Shown piece by piece: positions 6,432 to 8,533 of a DNA stretch of 8,533 nucleotides (positions are counted from its first letter, which is position 1; each line of letters starts with the position of its first letter). The notes beneath the pieces are model-generated. The model was not told where the DNA came from. It searched no databases and was given only the letters and a program-made list of their open reading frames with translations. Location of the stretch: positions 1 to 8,533 of the forward strand of contig JBGGMV010000083.1 of assembly GCA_041287865.1 (NCBI GenBank), written 5' to 3'. Source of the DNA: JAPWJZ01 sp041287865 (GTDB lineage Bacteria; Pseudomonadota; Alphaproteobacteria; Micavibrionales; UBA2020). A program made the position numbers and the translations under genes.

Positions 6432-7005
6432 TTGCATTCGCTCCCGCGCGCAACTCTATCCGTTTAACCGGTGCGATATCTTTCGATGTTTTTGGGTCGA
6501 AATTCAGGCCTTCGCGGAATTCCTTGCACTTGTTCGCGAAATCGAGGGTGCGTTGCGTTAACTCAAGCAGGGCTTCCCGGTTTTGTTTCCTGAGTGCGGT
6601 CGAACTCGCGCTATCATCATCTGGGCCTGCTTTGGCCAGAAGCCCGGGCCCGTTCTGCGCCAGTGCGATACAGGCGTCGGCGATTTTCTGCACGTCGCCC
6701 GGAGGGATGAAGGGCAAGGCTTGCTGCGCTTGCAGCGCATCCATCAGTGGATTCAGCAGCTCAGGGGCGTCGCGGAATTCACCGTTGCATTTGACGCTCG
6801 AACATCCTGTCAGCCAGCTTACGAGAAGGCCGGCCAGCAGGCCGGTCAGATGGCGCTTGTCGTCGTCGGTTTCGGCCTTGTGGCCGAGTAACGCCGTAAA
6901 CTGCAGGCTGACGAAAGGAAGCGTGGTGACGGATGTTTTTGCCCCGTCGACGGCGGCCGCGAAATCGCGGGCAAGATCGGGGAAGGATTTTACTTCTGTG
7001 CTCAT
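6424..7005 (-). CDS. Paralogue P3 of an unrecognised helical family, the most divergent copy
   Basis: The protein has 193 residues. ATG 7005 overlaps the P2 stop as ATGA (7002-7005). An upstream in-frame start at 7122 would run through the P2 coding region and would give an unrelated extension, so it is rejected. The family FN pair is changed to FA (LARDFAAAVD, 11-20). Other blocks are LQFTALLGHKAETDDDK (34-50), LPFIPPGDVQKIADA (97-111), LTQRTLDFANKCKEF (149-163) and the tail TSKDIAPVKRIELR (173-186), which stays close to consensus despite the divergence elsewhere. Residues 54-66 are unusually hydrophobic (LTGLLAGLLVSWL) and are followed by Cys68 and Cys73. This looks like a lipobox but lies mid-protein, where the family has an amphipathic helix. 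The function is unknown. Confidence 0.84.
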   Translation of the reverse strand: MSTEVKSFPDLARDFAAAVDGAKTSVTTLPFVSLQFTALLGHKAETDDDKRHLTGLLAGLLVSWLTGCSSVKCNGEFRDAPELLNPLMDALQAQQALPFIPPGDVQKIADACIALAQNGPGLLAKAGPDDDSASSTALRKQNREALLELTQRTLDFANKCKEFREGLNFDPKTSKDIAPVKRIELRAGANANG

Positions 7006-7586
7006 GCGTCCGGCGCTCCGGTATTTTGTTTCAATTGGATGGGGCGCGACGTTGTAACCGGCTGCGAGGTGGTGACGTTGCCCGTGGTTTCCTTCAGCGC
7101 CTCGCGCAGCATGTCGGCGCATTGCAGCGTGAAGGCGGCCAGCGCCGTAGCGCCCTTGCGGTAGCTCGTCACGGCCTCGCTATCGACACTTTTGTCCCAT
7201 TTTGCGAAGTTTTTGGGATCGAGCGCTTCCAGGTGGCGTAGCAGTTGCAGTGAAATCGACGACAGCTCCTGGGGCGCCACGGCGGGAATGTTTACGGCCT
7301 GGCCTTCCTGCAGGATTGTATCGAAAATCTGTTTGGTTATGTCGTGGAGGCTGCTGTGGATGCTGAAGTTGTTGCTTGGCTCCCGGTTGGAAACTGCCTT
7401 GAGCTGGTCGACACCGCAACGGTAAAGCGTTTCGGTGGTTTCCTTTTTGGCCGAAGCGTCATCCAGCTTGTAGCGTTGCAGGGTTGAATATTTCAGCACC
7501 AGGGCTTCAAGGTGGATAGCTTCGCCTTTCATATACTTGGCGGCGGTTGTGTTGAATTCTTCGGCAAGGCTTTGCTGCTCGCTCAT
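7002..7586 (-). CDS. Paralogue P2 of an unrecognised helical family
   Basis: The protein has 194 residues. ATG 7586 overlaps the P1 stop as ATGA (7583-7586) and has a good SD (AAGGA, eight bases upstream). Blocks are LAEEFNTTAAKYM (7-19), LKYSTLQRYKLDDASAKKE (31-49), LYRCGVDQLK (54-63), VNIPAVAPQELSSISLQLL (98-116), TALAAFTLQCADMLREAL (147-164) and the tail TSQPVTTSRPIQLK (173-186). This tail has lost the usual Asp/Asn-Ile but keeps Thr-Ser at its start and Ile-x-Leu-Lys at its end. It is the tail most like that of the ankyrin protein. It shares the opening MSEQ/MSES with P1. It is the second gene of the five-gene operon. No export signal or catalytic motif is seen, and the function is unknown. 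Confidence 0.85.
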   Translation of the reverse strand: MSEQQSLAEEFNTTAAKYMKGEAIHLEALVLKYSTLQRYKLDDASAKKETTETLYRCGVDQLKAVSNREPSNNFSIHSSLHDITKQIFDTILQEGQAVNIPAVAPQELSSISLQLLRHLEALDPKNFAKWDKSVDSEAVTSYRKGATALAAFTLQCADMLREALKETTGNVTTSQPVTTSRPIQLKQNTGAPDA

Positions 7587-8137
7587 GGCTGCGTTCCTTC
7601 CGCCGGTTTCAGCGTGATGCGCTTGACGGGTGCGATATCTTTGGAGGTTTCGACGCTGGCTTCCGGGCGCGGCTTACTGATGGCATCTGCGTAAACGAGC
7701 GCCAGTTGAGAGAGCGCCGCTACATGTGTCTGGTACGGTTCAAAATGTTCCCATTTGGTGAAACTGTCGTAGGTCACCTTTGCGGCTGTTTCCGAAGCTT
7801 TGAAGACGATCGACGCGAGCTTTTGCGCGGCATCGTGTGGCAGGAAATCAATACACTCCGGCGTGCACATGGCATCCAGCAGCGGGACAAAGGTTTCTTT
7901 AACTTTCAAGTCTGCAGTGGCGCGTATGCCGCCCGGGCTGGCGAAGTAGTCGAGTTTGTTGTGCACCGCATCGAATATTGTTTTTGTCAGGCTGCGCTTT
8001 TCGTCCGCGTCCGATGTGCCGTGACGCATGGCGGTCAGATAGTGGGTGACAAAAAGGGGCAGGGGAAGTTTTTCCTCGACGGCGGCTTGCGCGGCGGCGT
8101 TAAATGTTTCCAGCAGGTTAGGGTGGCTTTCGGACAT
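7583..8137 (-). CDS. Paralogue P1 of an unrecognised helical family, first gene of the five-gene operon
   Basis: The protein has 184 residues from ATG 8137, which has AGGAA nine bases upstream. An in-frame ATG at 8173 would add 12 residues, but it lies at or upstream of the expected transcription start of the promoter at 8177-8205, so it is rejected. Blocks are LLETFNAAAQAA (8-19), THYLTAMRHGTSDADEK (31-47), FLPHDAAQKLASI (98-110), LSQLALVYADAISK (142-155) and the consensus-like tail TSKDIAPVKRITLK (164-177). The family YKA motif is changed to MRHG here. Cys91 and Cys95 frame a short turn (CTPEC). It heads P1-P5, which are joined by overlaps of 4, 4, 8 and 8 bases, so the five proteins are probably made together in similar amounts. 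The function is unknown. Confidence 0.86.
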   Translation of the reverse strand: MSESHPNLLETFNAAAQAAVEEKLPLPLFVTHYLTAMRHGTSDADEKRSLTKTIFDAVHNKLDYFASPGGIRATADLKVKETFVPLLDAMCTPECIDFLPHDAAQKLASIVFKASETAAKVTYDSFTKWEHFEPYQTHVAALSQLALVYADAISKPRPEASVETSKDIAPVKRITLKPAEGTQP

Positions 8138-8176
8138 GGTGTAGTGTTCCTGATCAATCCTGAAATTTTGCACCTC

Positions 8177-8205
8177 AATATAGCGAGGGTGAATTATTAT
8201 GTCAA
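8177..8205 (-). promoter_or_regulatory. Near-consensus sigma-70-type promoter for P1-P5
   Basis: On the minus strand, TTGACA (8205-8200), a 17-base spacer and TATATT (8182-8177). This is six of six at -35 and five of six at -10, the best promoter in the window. The sequence just upstream of the -35 (8206-8245 on the plus strand) is almost all A and T and could act as an UP element. A start near 8170 gives a leader of about 33 bases to ATG 8137. Confidence 0.8.
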
Positions 8206-8341
8206 ACCATTAAAGTTATTTTTACAAATTAACATTAATAATCAGATGCATAGATGATTTACTTCATCCTCTGTATTTTTGAACAGTTTCGGGTAACATG
8301 GGCGCGGTTATTCCGGTTCAAGGCACATGGGCGAGAAAAGA
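8206..8341. other. AT-rich divergent intergenic region between P1 and prs
   Basis: This stretch is clearly richer in A and T than the surrounding genes up to about 8285. It must hold the prs promoter if prs is not transcribed from further upstream, but I see no -35/-10 pair with normal spacing that I would defend. TTTACA (8221-8226) has no good -10 at 16-18 bases. A short inverted repeat, GATGA-tttact-TCATC (8253-8268), could be an operator or be chance. No gene is seen. Confidence 0.5.
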
Positions 8342-8533
8342 ATGAAACTGATTTCCTGCACGAGCAACCAGCCGCTGGCTGATGCCATTTCAGCCTATCT
8401 TGGCATCCCGCTGACCGAAGCCAACGTCAAGCGCTTCGCCGATCAGGAGATATACCTGGAAGTACTCGACAACGTGCGCGGAGAAGACGTCTTCGTCATC
8501 CAGTCCACCTGTTATCCGGCCAACGACCATTTG
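8342..8533 (+). CDS. prs: Ribose-phosphate pyrophosphokinase, N-terminal part (3' end outside window)
   Basis: The first 64 residues are visible and the frame is open to the window edge. Prs makes PRPP from ribose 5-phosphate and ATP in the cytosol for purine, pyrimidine, histidine, tryptophan and NAD synthesis. Family marks are SNQPLADAI (8-16), LGIPL (20-24), KRFADQEIYLEV (30-41), NVRGEDVFVIQST (44-56) and PANDHL (59-64), where the usual sequence continues as MELL. RFADxEI rather than F.DGE is typical of alphaproteobacterial enzymes. I chose ATG 8342 because homologues start with a short MK-hydrophobic strand. An in-frame ATG at 8327 (five residues longer) has AAGG only three bases upstream, so the start is not settled. 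It is divergent from the P1-P5 operon. Confidence 0.92.
   Translation, partial: MKLISCTSNQPLADAISAYLGIPLTEANVKRFADQEIYLEVLDNVRGEDVFVIQSTCYPANDHL

Noticed and set aside
5517..6467. 316-codon open frame on the plus strand opposite P4 and P5
   Set aside because: It spans the junction of two paralogues that align with seven others on the minus strand. No comparable product appears opposite the other copies.
6801..6848. Lipobox-like LTGC in P3, suggesting a lipoprotein
   Set aside because: It is about 65 residues into the protein, without an N-terminal positively charged signal region, at a position where the paralogues have an ordinary helix.
2078..8137. Reading the array as a CRISPR or DNA-level tandem repeat
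   Set aside because: Similarity is at the protein level over units of about 600 bases; no short regular DNA repeat with spacers is present.
8138..8173. Twelve-residue N-terminal extension of P1 starting at ATG 8173
   Set aside because: The -10 box at 8177-8182 predicts transcription starting near 8170, so this ATG would not be in the mRNA. ATG 8137 has a good ribosome site and a start like that of P2.

Overview
The window looks like a GC-rich alphaproteobacterial chromosome. The evidence is a MidA-type methyltransferase tail followed by a PgeF/laccase-domain gene with stop/start overlaps, and a ribose-phosphate pyrophosphokinase start whose residues (RFADQEI, VRGEDVFVIQST, PANDHL) read like alphaproteobacterial Prs. 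The exact lineage cannot be fixed from sequence reading alone.

Left end (2-2081, + strand): a translationally coupled run of three genes. These are the C-terminal part of midA, then pgeF, then a small membrane-anchored protein with one RTX-adhesin-like module. Both junctions are 4-base ATGA overlaps.

Middle (2078-8205): an accessory block between the housekeeping genes. It holds nine divergent paralogues (called P1 to P9 here, in transcription order from the right) of a roughly 172-199 residue, helix-rich, apparently cytosolic family that I do not recognise. All nine are on the minus strand. P1-P5 form one operon with 4- or 8-base overlaps, starting from a near-consensus promoter at 8177-8205. 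P6-P8 follow a second promoter at 5289-5317. P9 stands alone and is divergent from a plus-strand ankyrin-repeat gene (2787-3569) that sits between P8 and P9. Each paralogue has an N-terminal FN-x-(A/S)A block, a YS-x-LL-x-(Y/F)KA-x-(T/D) block, an LP..AA..LA helix, a YAD-type helix and a C-terminal signature approximating T-S-[KQ]-[DN]-I-x-P-x-[KR]-R-I-x-L-K, placed 3-10 residues from the end. The ankyrin protein ends in a similar tail (QPVTVGHTLKLK), although the rest of it is unrelated.

All four promoters of the block share a -35 core of TTGACATA and 17-base spacers, so the paralogues and the ankyrin protein are probably co-expressed. The shared tail suggests that a common partner recognises them. 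A secretion, scaffold or cargo-loading signal is possible, but this is inference.

Right end (8174-8533): an AT-rich divergent intergenic region and then the first 64 codons of prs on the plus strand. No RNA genes, insertion sequences, CRISPR arrays or convincing intrinsic terminators were seen.
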